Below are positions 21,546-33,585 of a stretch of 64,000 nt of DNA, piece after piece. The number at the start of each line of letters is the position of its first letter. Within the stretch, counting starts at the first letter, position 1. The position numbers were made by a program, and so were the translations under genes. The notes below the pieces were generated by a model, which made no database searches, was not told the origin of the DNA, and was given only the letters and a program-made list of their open reading frames with translations. This DNA is from Hawksworthiomyces lignivorus (Eukaryota; Ascomycota; Sordariomycetes; Ophiostomatales; Ophiostomataceae): NCBI GenBank assembly GCA_002917075.1, contig NTMA01000085.1, positions 1 to 64,000 on the forward strand, read 5' to 3'.

Positions 21546-24199
21546 ATGGCGCCAATGACACGACGCCGATCGGCTCGGCTGGCCAGCAATTCCAAGGTAA
21601 ATCAGAACAAGATGATGAAGTAATTCATTAACAGCTGTGCCAGCACCGTGTAGAGCTACCTTTCTTCTCGTGGTACATTGAAGGCTGACTGTCTGCTTCT
21701 GTATAGACGCCAAATGGGAAGGCTGCCACTCCCAGCCTAGATTCCCTTGCTGAGCAGCAAGAATCACCAGAACAGCTGCCGCAGCCGCAGTCGCCATCGC
21801 CGGTAGTTGTAGCCCCGCGCACACCGGCTAGTTCGTCTCCCGCGAAGCCGACCATGTCGGAGATGCATCCCAGCAAGGCCAACGCGGGCAAGGAGCCGCC
21901 GTCGTCTGCCCTCCGGCTGGGATTTGCCGACATCCAGTCGTCTGCGCGGCGTGAGAGTCCTACAGTCGCGAAAAGCAACAGGCTTGACAAACTAGACGCG
22001 CCCGGCTCGGCGGCGGCAGCGGTGCTCCAGGCGACACCCTCCAAATTCGCAGCGGCAGCGGCAGCCAGCTCACCTTTTACGTTCCGCTTTTCGCGTCTGA
22101 ATGGCAAGACCGCAGGTACGCCTGTAGCAGAGCTAAGTTCTAGCACCCGCGGCAAGAAGGCTGGCGGTGAGCTTGATCTCGGCCTCAGCGACGAGGCCAG
22201 ACGGATGATGGAAGAGCTGCGCGAGGAAGCCCTCAAGATCCGCGCCGACCTTGAAATCCAGCGGGAGCAGGAGAAAGACGCAGAGGGAGAGGACGGGGAA
22301 GGCGGCGCAAATGGGCAGCGGAAGATGGCCAAGCCCAAGAGCCGTGCCAACCGCTACAGCGCGGCGCACACTGCGCAGTTCAACAAAATGGAGTCTATTG
22401 AAAATCACCCTTCTGCATTCCGCGCAGGCCGGCACACACTAGGGCACACACCAGGCAAGCCCATCCCGGCGGCTGCTGCCACTCCTGCAATTTCGAGCAA
22501 TACCCGAGGTCTTAAGCGGACCCAGTCCAAGGCGAACCTAGACGACACGCCATGTAATAAGTCAGCAAAGACGACAGCCCCAGTATCGGCCTCCACGTCG
22601 ACGACGAAGCGCTCTCTCAACCCTTTATTTGGTGACAGTGGCAGCAGCCAAAGCAAGACGCCAGCATCTGTGCGCAAAGGCAACATTCTCTTCCCGTCGG
22701 ATGAGCGGCCAATGTCCGCCGCGAAGCGCTTCAAGCAAAATATCGGCGACGATGCCTCAAGCGGCCGGCCAGCCTCCCGCGATGGGAGCTTCCTTCCACG
22801 GCCTGCCGCAGCGACAACAGCAGCGCCTGTATTGACAGTTACCACCAGCAACAGCGACGCACTGGCAAGCAGCGTCTCGAGCCTCTCACGATCGCGTTCG
22901 ATGGCATCTCTCTTGACGCCGACCAAGTCGTCGCTCGCGCGGTCTACCACTGTTCAGACGCCAGGAACGAGCAGCAAATTCCACAAGACGCCGAGCAAGA
23001 CGCCAAGCAAGACACCATTGCAGCTCTTATCAGCTTTGAAGGCATCAGGGACGACGGGCAGTCTGCTTGTCTCTGCTCAAGGAACTCCGGTTCCCGCGAC
23101 AGGAAAATCTTCTAAGAGCGTAATGTTCCAGAAGGATGTACGGGAGCCCAAGATGGCGACCAGTGGCCGTGCCTCCCATACTGTGGCCAATACAAGTGCT
23201 GTGAGAACTGCTCTGCCTGTCCCAATGACTACTGCTGTCATGCCGCTTTCAAAAACGCCAGCACCCCCTCGTACACACAAGGAATTACCACGCGTTCCGG
23301 CCACCACACCCCGCAACAAACTTGTCAAACGCGTGACTTTCACGCCCACCACACAGCGTGCTATTTTTTCAGAGAAGTCGCCGTCTCTGTTTAAGACAGC
23401 AATTCCGCGCTCGGCAGGGAAGCTCCACGGAGCAGAGGACGCAGATGAGAAGGATGCCGATTCTGTTGGTGCCAAGAGCTCTCCCAGCTTCCGTCGTCGT
23501 TTTGGCGGCACTGTGTTTTACCCTGACTTGTCCGGCCATGAGCTTTTACGCGGTGCCGGCAGCGGCGCCGACACAGACTCCCCTTCCGCAGCGGCCTCTG
23601 CAGCTGCAGTTTTATCGCCCTCTGCAAAGTTGGCTCCGCCGTCGGTGCCCGGCACATTTACATTCCGCAGCGACAAGACCATCAGCTTTGGAGAAACTTC
23701 GCCAAAGGGCTTCGGCTCGTCGCCTGGCCAGGTCAGCTTGCGTCAGGTCCGATCTTCGACGTCAGTGATGCCCAAGATTCCTGGCAGCTTCCCAGGAAGC
23801 AGCCACGAAAAGTGCGACCTGTTCACCGCTCTTGTGCCCACGGACGGTCCCAACAAGGAGAACATGAAGCCTGTGGCCATCAACAATATCCCTCACGGCA
23901 TTGCCAACAAGAAACGGCACCGGGTCAGCGAGGCCGAGGAAGAGGCGGCCGAACGCGCAGCCAAAAAGCGCAGAAACGAGCCCGTGCCAGAAGGAGAGGC
24001 CCTTCTCGCACCACGGCTCGTTGGCAAAGTCGGCGCGAGCGGCAGCGTGAGCAGCACGCCGCTCAAAAAACCGGTACTCTCGGGTGCCACGGCTCCTAGC
24101 AGCAGCGTGGCGAAGACGCCCGGTTCTGCGGCGCGGAAGCGACCCATTCTGAGCCTGAGTCGACTCAACAGTCTGGCGCGGCCGAAGCTGCGGAAGTGA
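21546..24199 (+). CDS. Unrecognised basic, Ser/Thr/Ala-rich protein with a KEN box, 847 aa
   Basis: Exon 1 is 21546-21596 (MAPMTRRRSARLASNSK). The intron 21597-21706 (GTAAAT..GTATAG) joins in phase to exon 2, 21707-24199. The protein is largely disordered, with many S/T-P and TP-x-K sites. It has one probable helix (LSDEARRMMEELREEALKIR), then a basic conserved-looking block (NRYSAAHTAQFNKMESIENH), TPSKTPSKTP repeats, RVTFTPTTQRAIFS, FTFRSDKTISFG and a very basic C-terminus. A KEN box (PNKENMKP) sits near 23855. The helix plus H-x-x-x-F-x-K-M-E-S-I block faintly recalls NuSAP/TPX2-like microtubule-associated proteins. A cell-cycle or spindle role is therefore a guess from motif content, not a family assignment. 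The gene itself is convincing: the long open frame and intron agree. Confidence 0.8.
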
Positions 24200-25231
24200 A
24201 GATTGAATATGAAGATGAGAGAGAGATGCACGATGAAAGGGGGCGTTTGTCAGTTTTTGCATTCATTGGGACGTCATTGTGCGCGTTTGCAAGGGTACTG
24301 GGCTATAAGCTAGCCGTGCATTGGTTTTGAAAACACAACCGTTGTGATTTTATAATTATTTTGGGGGGGATTTTGGATTTTGGATTTTGGTGTTTTTGGC
24401 ACACAGTCTGCTAGAAGAGAAGAGACAAGGCGACAGAGATAGCCGAATCACGAATCGCTTCTCTTGCTCGTCTCTGTTTTCCCTTCACAGCGCTGTTTAG
24501 CATATTTGTTACATTACTTTCAGATTGGAGCAACACAGGGGGCACGGCATCAGGGAAACGGACAACACATGAGATTGGCACAATACGGATAGGAACAGGT
24601 CGCGGAGTAAATCTGAATTTGAAATCTGTCTACATACGTTTCTTGAGGTTTTGGTGCCCAGGGCATTCGCGTAGCGGCCTCTTTTCGATGATTCTGCACT
24701 CCAGGCAATATGGAGCTGCCAGCTCCAATACTTTAGGCGTTCTTGTTGATTTTGCTGTCAAGTGACTGAACGGCGGCTGCAGTAAGGCTTGTTGCTGCCA
24801 TCAGAGGCTTGTCGCGCCTTGTCGTCACTGATAAGAGATTGTTCACCGCAGAGAAAATTATTAACGCCGTCAGTCAGTTGTCTACTGGAAGCCGTGATGC
24901 AATGACGACAACATGAGTATAAGTTGATTTGTATTGTTTTATTCGTGTTAAGGGTCAACACATTTTATCTAAGCATTTCGATATAAAGCTCAGAACTAAA
25001 GAAATTAGCTGCTGCTGCGACTACTTGCTACAGAAGCGGCAGGCCCCACGCTATACCGCTTTTGAAGAGCAACCTCCCCCGCAAATTAATTCAACACCCA
25101 GCAAAACAGCTGGCGAGACGATTGGAGACACAAGCTTCTCAACTTCTAAGGCCTCTTTCGCGCCTCTCCTCTCCAAGTAGAGGCCGACATATTCAAGCAA
25201 AGATTTAAGAAACAGGTCGCCTCTTCCAGCC
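24200..25231. other. 1-kb intergenic, 3' UTR and MED10 promoter
   Basis: Contains a short GGATTTT-type tandem (24368-24390) and AT-rich sequence. No coding frame or RNA gene could be supported. Confidence 0.5.
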
Positions 25232-26219
25232 ATGGCTCCAATCGAGCCGTCCGCCACGGCGCACGCCGAGAGTACGCATCCATTGTCCCTTTCACGCTGC
25301 CTTGCTTTTTGTCTCGCTGAGAACGCGCCTCCGATGAAAGAACCACTGCTGACCCTCTGTCTCCTTTGCCGCAGCTGCCATCCGCGACACCATCCAGTCC
25401 CTCTACAACGTGCTCCTGCACACCAGCGCCTACGACGCCGCCGGCGCCCACACGTCGCTGGACGCCCTGGTGGCCGAGGTCCACGTGCTGTCGGGCGCCC
25501 TGCGCAGCGTCGTCGACGTCGCCGGCGACGACCGCGCCCCCGAGGCGGGCGTACGCGGCGGCGCGCCCTCGGGCCTGCCGGCCGTGCCGCGCGACCTGGT
25601 CCAGTACGTCGAGGCCGGCCGCAACCCGGACATTTACACGCGCGAGTTTGTCGAGCTCGTCCGCCGCACCAACCAGCTGCGCGCCGGCAAGCGCGCCGCC
25701 TTTGCCTCCTTCCGCGACGTCCTCGCCGGCCAGGTCCGCGCTGCCCTGCCCGAGCTCGCCGGCGATGTCGACCGCGTGCTGGCCGCCACCGCCTCGCCGT
25801 CGTCGTCGTCGTTGGCGAATGCCGCGGGGCCTGGCTCCGGTGCCACGGCAGAGGGGGCGGCGAAACCGGCTGCGTCGTCTTCTTCTGCTGCTGCTGGCGC
25901 TGTCCTCTCTGCCGCTGCTGCTACTGCCGCCGCCGCGAGGGCGCGCTCATCTTCCGCCTCCGCCTCGCCCGCCCCGGCAGGTCTGCACGCGCTCCGCGAC
26001 GACGGGGCCACCCCCTCTGGGTCCGACGGCGGCAGCGCTGCGGCTGCCATCGACATGCTTGGCATCCTCCCCTCGACGCCGCAGCCGGTTGCGGCTGCAG
26101 CTGGTGCCGCGGCTGGCGGCGGCGGAGGACCTGAGCAGGGAGCAGGGACCTCGGCAGCAGGAGCGCGAAAGTCAGAAGAGAGCGGCGGCAGCGGCGGCGA
26201 CGCGATGCAGACGACTTAG
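25232..26219 (+). CDS. MED10: Mediator complex subunit 10, 294 aa with low-complexity C-terminus
   Basis: Exon 1 25232-25271 and exon 2 25375-26219 are separated by a 103-nt intron (GTACGC..CCGCAG). Residues about 14-140 match MED10/Nut2: IRDTIQSLYNVLLHTSAYD, then VPRDLVQYVEAGRNPDIYTR and FVELVRRTNQL, followed by the helix of the C-terminal part of the domain. MED10 is in the Mediator middle module and helps bridge activators and RNA polymerase II in the nucleus. Here the domain is followed by about 145 residues of Ala/Ser/Gly-rich sequence. That makes the protein longer than many MED10 proteins, and a GC-rich repeat expansion is the likely cause. The start is chosen for the short first exon that splices in phase. 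Downstream of the TAG the same frame stays open for 48 codons (see findings). Confidence 0.93.
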
Positions 26220-27165
26220 GAGGGCGTCAGCGAGCCGCCGGTGCGCGCACAGCCGAGCAGGCGGGGAAGAAAGCCGAGAGGTAGAGGAAGAACGCCGAGG
26301 GGTGGAGGCAGAACGTCAAGGGGCGGAGGAAGAAGAGGCAGACCCAGATCCTCCAGGGCAAGGTGAGGATGAGGGCTGGCCCTCTCCATCGCTCCTTGGA
26401 CAACTGTCTACCCTGCAGGAGGCATACAAGAATGTACGTACATCGGGATAAGAGACGTAGATGACGAGAGCTTCCATGCGTCTATCTCTTCTCTTCTGTC
26501 TCTTACGTACTTCTTTGTCGACGGAGGACGGCAACCTAGACTGTGGCTGTCACCGGGATACGAATACTCTGGGCAGGAGTAATCAGAACAAAACTGCAGG
26601 AAGACCGTATGAACACTACAAATATGTTTTACTCGGGCGTTTCGGAAGGGAAAGGGAAGCAACTGCATCCATCTCTCACGGGTTTGTGCTGAGGATTGTA
26701 TGATCAGCCTCGTTGGTTTTGTGGTACAGCTTGCATTTATATATACCCCAGGAAACCAAGAATTCAAGAGGATTTATACCATGCTACATTCAGTATGACT
26801 TTAGTGATTAAGTTTTAACAAGCGAAGCCAAAGAACAGCAATGTCAAAATGTCGCAATGATAAACACTATCTTCTCCTTTCAATATATCCTTGAACACCA
26901 CCTGTCCCTCCCTACCCTGTAATTAGCTTAGCTTCTACCACCAATGCAGAGCACCGCCCTGAATGCTATGTGAGAACGCCTTCCGGCCTTCCTATTCTCA
27001 GTTCGTCCCGCAATGCTTCGCATGACAAGGAGAATAACAAAAGAAACTATTCCCAATCCAGGGGTATAAGTAATGCATATATGCGAATGAATCATCAATC
27101 AATAATATAACAAAGAAAATAACAACCGCAGAGCCGCCCTTTCCCAGCTGAATTAGATAGAGGGC
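26220..27165. other. Convergent intergenic region (3' ends of MED10 and the gelsolin gene)
   Basis: The first 150 bp are purine-rich and open in more than one frame (an RG-rich frame follows the MED10 stop). The remainder is AT-rich 3' untranslated sequence with no gene. Confidence 0.5.
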
Positions 27166-30100
27166 CTACTCTGCTAGTGCCTGGAGAGCTACTGTCAATG
27201 GAACGATCCGAAGGCTGCGGCCACGCTTGATAGACGCCGGGCTTGAAGGGCCAGGAACGACTATCCGTGTCGGGCTGGCGGAATCGTTCCACTTTCGAAA
27301 CACGCTCTTGAGGTCCCGCGGGATACCCTCCAGGACCACCGTCGAGATTGGTACGAATGGTCGATCCTCCATCCCCGCTGCTAGAATGGCGTACTCCTGC
27401 GCAAAATCAAGGGCGTTGTGGAAGGCAGCATACTGCGTCTGTGAGCGGTGGCCAACGATAATGTACATCTCAAAGAATGCATCCAGCACGTAAATCCCGT
27501 CAGGCGATAGGTCTCGCTGATCAAAGGGATGGATTTCAACAATCTACGACATACTGTTAGCCCGCTACGCCAAAAAAAAGTACCGAAGAGCGCAAAAGAT
27601 ATGGAATGAACAGTTGCAGTTCGTATGATCAAGACTTACCTGCTCACGTCGGCTGAGATCTGAGCTGAAGAGTCGCCCAGAATACTTGTCGTATTTGGGC
27701 TTCAGACGCCAGTGGTCTGCAGAGCCTGTCTTCGCAGCGCCGCTTCTGTCAAATAATTCCCAGAATTCATCTGGCTCCTTGCCGTCTTCTATCTCGATCA
27801 TCTCGCCCATCAGAGCTAGGTCCATGCCTAGCAGCCGTGCACAGCTGAGCTCTTCGATATTGCTTCCCTTGCCCTTCCACAGGTAGCACGTGCCCGACCG
27901 AGTAATGAGGTAGGGAAATCCCGAGCAGAGGCTGGCGGGTGCGAAGTCCACTTCGTCAAAGGTTACCTGGCCGTTAAACCGCCGACCACAGAACATGCCG
28001 GGTGCCAACGAGTCGTACTTATTGCTAGATCCACGCCGGACCATGACAATACCGCCCAGAGCTTGCAGGAATTCGGCAGTCTCCTTGCCCTGCTGCAGCT
28101 TCACCAGCTTGCCGCCGAGCGAACGTGCCTCGCGGTTGAGGAAGACCTGCACGTCTTGCACCATAGTCTCCGGCACTTCGTCGCCAGCCCAGAAATACAC
28201 TTCGGTCACTTTCTTGCCAGATCCGTTGGTAAATGTGTGCGGGCAGAGATACATTTCGCGCTCAAAAAGTACGCGTTCATGCTCGCTCGATACAGGCAGC
28301 TTCTTTCCATCACTAGACAAGCGGAACAGCTGCGCCTTTGTCGTATTGATTTTTTCATCGTTCTGTGGCCGCCTCGACAAGATGTCTGCCGTGTCGGCAC
28401 GGAACTCACGACCCGGTCGCTCGTCTCCAAAGAAGTCTTTCAGCAGAGCAGAGACCTCTTGTGCGTGTTTGGAAGGTGACCGCATTGGTGATGACAACGC
28501 CGGCGAAGTCAGCGCAGGACTCGGAGGCTCGACACGCTTAGCAATCGCTGGAGACTGCAGAGACTGCTGCCCTGCCGGCCGGATCGAGACATCGCTGAAT
28601 GCTTTAGATCGGCGCGACGTTGAAGAAGCCAAGGACGCAGGGGACGCTGGAGCAGCAGAAGGACCCCCTATGTGCCATTCTTTCTTTGGCGAGATAGGCG
28701 CAGCTGGCAGCGGCCGGGCGCTTCCTCTAGTTTTCTGTGGTGAGAGCGGACGCACTTCCGGTGGCGGACGCGACCCTCCAGTCTTAGACGGCGACAGCGG
28801 GCGAGGAAGCTCAACTGGCGTCGGCACGGTGACCTGGTTTGCTGACTCTTCTAAAAACTTAGACATTCTTTTAACGTCAATCTTCCGGGGCGAGGATGGC
28901 TGCGAGGCAGCAGGTGCTGCTTCCTCGGCTCTGCTCCCTAGGGAAGGCTTGGCTGTTTGATTGTTCTTAGCAGCAACCGCCGCTACCTGTTCGTGGAACT
29001 TAGTCGACGAACGCGGTGAACTGGCAGCAGCCACCTTAGAAGAGTCCACCAACGAAATTACAGATGCTTTAGGAGATTCTGCAGGCTTCTCTGCCGCTGC
29101 TGTTCTTGACGAATCGACGAGCGATATAACGGCCTTAGCAGGAACATTAGGTTTCGCCTGAGCCGGCGCAGGAGATGATTTTCTGGACGAATCGACCAGG
29201 GAGATCACCTGAGGCGCAACGAGATCGGCCTTTTTGGGAGCAGTTGCCGGAGGTGACTTCAATGGCTGAGCTACGGGCCTCTTTGGTTCTTCATCAGTCT
29301 TAGGCTGTTCATCAGTCTTTGGCTGCTGCATGTTCGACGGGGCCTTTCTTCGGGGGCCACGAGCTCGGTTCTTAGTCATATGCGTCAGCTGCGGGCCTGG
29401 ACCGGGCGGCGCGTCAGCCCCAGAGGTTGAAGACGACGGGGCAGATGCGGATGATCCAGCTGCGACTCCAGAAGACGTCGTAGACCCTCCACCAGAAGAA
29501 GCGCCGGGCGGCCCACGTGCTAACATTCCGGCCAAGGCAGGGTTGAACCGGTCAGCTAAAGCACTACCTCCGCCTGCCCGAAGGCCCCGACCTGCCGAAC
29601 CAATGCTTTTTGTAGGAAGTGGCGCAGCCTTGCTGCTATCAGCCAAGCTGATAATAGAAGCCGTAGGAGTCTGATCCGAAGGGATATCTTCTGAGGGCCG
29701 AGATGCTGCTGCATCTATAGACGGTCGCTGATCCGAAGAAGAATATTGGGACCCTCCGGTCCGGCTCATTTCAAGCCGCTTGGCCACGCCCTCTGGCAAT
29801 GGTTGGTCATCGTTATGCGGGCGTGCATTGGTTGTTATACCACGACCCTCAGACTTGACCTGCTGAAATTCTTTCTTTTTCTGAAGAATGGCATCCTTGA
29901 GCTCGTCCTTCTTTTCACGCGGCTTCGGCCCGCCTGTCACGTTCAGTGCAGACTTTCCACGCAGTATATTGTCTTTTAACGGATCGGGAGCGACGTAGTT
30001 CTGGGTCTTCGTTCGGCGCAAGCTTCCAACGACGTTCTGAAGCTCATTAGAATCGCCTCCCGACTTTTCAGACGGCAATGGCTGCCGAGGTTTCAAATTG

Positions 30101-32287
30101 GCCCGGAAATCGTTCTTAGGAGGCGTGGTATCTGACTTGGGCACTAGCCCACTCCCAAGTTTGCCAATAGTGCTGCTGATAGATGGCGATGGAGAGTGGA
30201 ACGATCCCCCTCCGGTCCGAGAAGAAATAGGAGAAGCAGCAATCGTGGCGGGTGGCACGGATGCTGCCCCCATAGGCGTCGACCGCATAAGTCCGCCTGT
30301 CTTTACTTCGTGCTTCCGAGTAACGGACGGCGCCGGCGCGGCGTCCGCAGATGCCGGGTTGCTTGCCTTTTGCGCCTTCGCTCTATTTAGCTCAACCATC
30401 CACGCCGGCTGGCTGTTTACGGGCGGAGCAGCCTTGGGTTTGGGAGATTCTGGTTTCTTCAGTTGTGCGTCGAGCCAGCTCGATGTTTTGGTGGGGCTCC
30501 ACCTCCGCGGATCCATGGTCTTTGAGGGGCTTGACGGCGGTGTGGTCTTCTGCTCGTCTTCACCAGCAGTCGCCAGTACTGCTTCTTCAGGAGGAGGTGC
30601 TTTCGTTTGGGTAGGTGTAGATGGGCGGCTGTTGTTCGCCGAAGTTCGGCCGTGGCTGGAAGTTGGTCGAGAGTTTGAGGTCGTTTGCGGGACGGCACTT
30701 GGACGGCGGGGGCTTTCGAGACCGATCCGATTTGATGCGACAGAATCAGCTCTTTGTAAACCAGGAGGACTAGTAACACTCCACCTTTTGACGCTGTCAC
30801 TTCTTTTCATCATAGCACTCTGAACGAAGCCCCCAGCACCCTTCGTCGGGGAACGCGGCCGAGTAGGCGACGTACGTCCAGAAGACGGCGAGGCAATTGG
30901 GTCTTCCGGGGGGTCCAACTTCTGCGCGGGGGTTAGGGGAAGTGATGGGCTTAGTTTGATACTCCCGCCACCCGATTGTAGAGAAGGAGAAAGCGACGAG
31001 GATGGAGGCGAAAAGGGACTGCTGTCGTATTCAGGTTCGGCAGATGGGCCGCGGCTCATACCAGGGAGCTGGGTACGAGCAGCGGTCAAGTCTTGACGGT
31101 TGTCGTCCTCAACCTGGGAGCGGCGATAGGCAGCAGAGTTCAAGCCACGGTCTGGTGTCTGGCGAAACCAGGAAGGATCTTTGGACGAGAGAGCCTGTGT
31201 AATCTGGTCGCGCGAAACAGGCTTGTCGTTGTTTGGGTGTTCGGGCGAGAGAGGAGAGGTAGAACTGGAAGCGATATTGGCATTGGCAACGGACGACCGC
31301 GCAGCAGCATTCTCAGCAGCTACAATGGAAAGGGGCCGGCTTCGTGGTCGGTCTGAACCTGAAGCCGGCTGGCCGCTCGCGTTGGGCCGCCTCTGCCAAG
31401 ATAACGTCGGAGTTCTTGCAAGAGAAGCCGAACTTCCTGATGTCTTTGAATCAGCGTCGAATGGGGACTCGTTCTCCTTAGTTGGCGAGGACGACGCTGC
31501 GGCCGAGAAGTCAACGCCAGATCCCGCAGCTGTGTTGTTGCTGCTGCCACCGCTACCGTAGCTGTTCTGCTGTTGAGATGAGCGGGACGTGGGACTCCTG
31601 GGGCTACCGAGAGCGGGAGGCGAGGACGGGAGCTTCAAAACGTCTGATGCCTGTGAGCTGTTGTAGCGGTGATGGGACGAAGGCGGCGGCGGTGTGCTGG
31701 TAGGCGACGACTTCTGAGGAGATATGGACCTGGCGCGTTCTGGAGATTGTTAGAGAGAGATGCCAAGGTGGAAAAAGATGCATAAGAGCAAAAGTTCAGA
31801 GAGGATAATCCGAAGAGATCCGAAGAAAATCCCGATGTGACTTAAAGTGCAGGTACGACATTGAAAGGCGCGAACTAGGCTAGGCAAAAAGATTCAAAGG
31901 GGAAGGAACAAGAAACAGTCTGTCCTTGCCAGAAAGGAGAACCACGGCCAGGCACAGCAAGAAGAGGAAAGAGCAGCCCATCACGCAGATAATTTCCGTG
32001 ACAGATCGCCAGGATGAGCAATCGCCAGTCCCGCTGTAACCACCTTGTGCAGCATAACGATCACAGTCATCACAATCATCACTACCATCATAACTTCTAC
32101 AGCCAACCAAAATCAATCAATCGTACCAGCAAGCAAAATGCGACGTACCTGCTCGACGCGCCTGGCGCTCTCGTTTCTCCTGCAGGATCTTTTCCTCCAG
32201 CTCGCGTGAGCGGGCCTCATCTTCTTCGAGCCGACGGTCCTTGAGCTGCTCGACGGAGCGCAAGAAATTGGTCACCTCGTCCGACAT
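27166..32287 (-). CDS. DUF4045 protein with C-terminal gelsolin/villin-like repeats, 1538 aa
   Basis: Three exons: 32287-32149, 31739-27640 and 27543-27166. Introns of 409 nt (GTACGT..CTCCAG) and 96 nt (GTAAGT..TCGTAG) are in phase. The N-terminus MSDEVTNFLRSVEQLKDRR leads into a charged helix. About 1100 disordered Ser/Pro-rich residues follow, with many SP sites as in DUF4045 proteins. The last 370 or so residues hold gelsolin-type modules: AQLFRLSSDGKKLPV, VYFWAGDEVPE, QALGGIVMVRRG, ITRSGTCYLWKGKG and the terminal IYVLDAFFEMYIIVG. Gelsolin-family domains bind, sever or cap actin, so a role at the actin cytoskeleton is likely; DUF4045 itself has no settled function. Four copies of a motif like VISLVDSS occur in the disordered part (see findings). 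The long first intron sits directly after the N-terminal helix. Confidence 0.92.
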
Positions 32288-33585
32288 TGTTATGCTTCTT
32301 TTCGTCTGGTTTCCCTTCCCCTTAGTTTGACGCTGCTATTGCCTCCAATTGCCTATGCTATTGCAGCTTATTGCTTTGCTTGTTCATCCGGCACGCGGGG
32401 TCCCGCAGACGTGACACACTGAGACTCGAATGTTCTGATACGTGCTGGCAAGCGGCTGAATAGTCGAGCAGCGAAGGGGTCGAAAAGGATCTCTGTTTGA
32501 GCTGTGTCGGGAGAAATGCCAGAGACGGCAGGAAATAGGTGGGGAGCAGAAAAAAAGGAACGAGACGAAGATCAATAAAACAATAAATAATGTGGAACTA
32601 ACAATAAGAGGTCGAGGACGAGGACGAGGACGAGGACGAGACGGCCACAGGAAGAGTGGAAAAGACACAGACCAGGGGAGAGGGTGGGGAGTAAGAAAAC
32701 AGGCATGCATGCGCATATGCTGCTAGACCAAACAGTTACGGGGACAACATTAGCGTGAGAAAGGGTGTGTTTACCATCAACCAAATAGGACGCGGTTTTA
32801 GCGTGTTCGGCTGGGCGGCCTGCTGCAGGTCCCCTAGCTCTGATAAGGCGATAATGTTTTAACGCAATATTGGTCGGCTTATGCATTGTGCCCTACACAG
32901 ACCTCAGCGCTATATTAATCCGATGCCCCAGAGGGGGGAACCACGAAGGCCCTAACGCACTTTGGCGCATAATGGTGTATTTTCTGGTAGCACTGCTGTG
33001 CTTCCTTATTTCTTGTTTCAAACCAGCATTGAACCAAGTAACAGAACAGCTCGCGGAAGCCTTCTGCGGAAGAAAGGTAGGAAAAGTAAGCAAATCAATG
33101 AAATAAATATGTAAATGCAACATCGACACATTTCCACGTTGTATTTTCTTCTAGAGATCTTGTTCATCCCGTGAGGATGTTTTGTTTCTATTCTCATATC
33201 AGCTTTTCGTTCGTCGGTTCTTGCTGTGCCTCTTATTTTGGCGGTCGGACGTTCCCGAAGCTGGGCGAATCATACTTTGACTCTCCTCGAAAAGGCATCT
33301 TCCAGTTTGTGCTGATACATATACATCTTAGTGGAAGAAGGGTCTATCTCTGACACAGATGCAAACATTGAACTATCCTCTCCTTTGCTGACCACAAACC
33401 ATACATTCCCCACTCTGTCCCTAGAACCCAGATCGTGTGACGGATGATCGCCAATCAGGGACTGTCCGTGTTTCCACGTAGAAGCCGACGCAGAGCAAAA
33501 GCCTTGTCCACTGCATGCTTCAGCTGACAACACGCGTGCCGGAGACGGTTTGTGCGAGAAACGGCAATACCTGTTATCCAGACAC
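32288..33585. other. Intergenic region between DUF4045 gene start and ARL2 3' end
   Basis: Holds the promoter and leader of the minus-strand DUF4045 gene. It includes a GAGGAC hexanucleotide repeat (CT-rich on the transcribed sense) and AT-rich DNA near 32880-33130. No gene is supported. Confidence 0.5.
32614..32641 (+). repeat. (GAGGAC)n hexanucleotide repeat
   Basis: About four and a half perfect 6-bp units in the presumed 5' leader or promoter of the DUF4045 gene. Confidence 0.9.

Noticed and set aside
25366..26451. 361-codon plus-strand frame overlapping MED10
   Set aside because: Shifted frame over MED10; Pro/Arg/Ala-rich shadow of GC-rich DNA. The MED10 frame has the family motifs.
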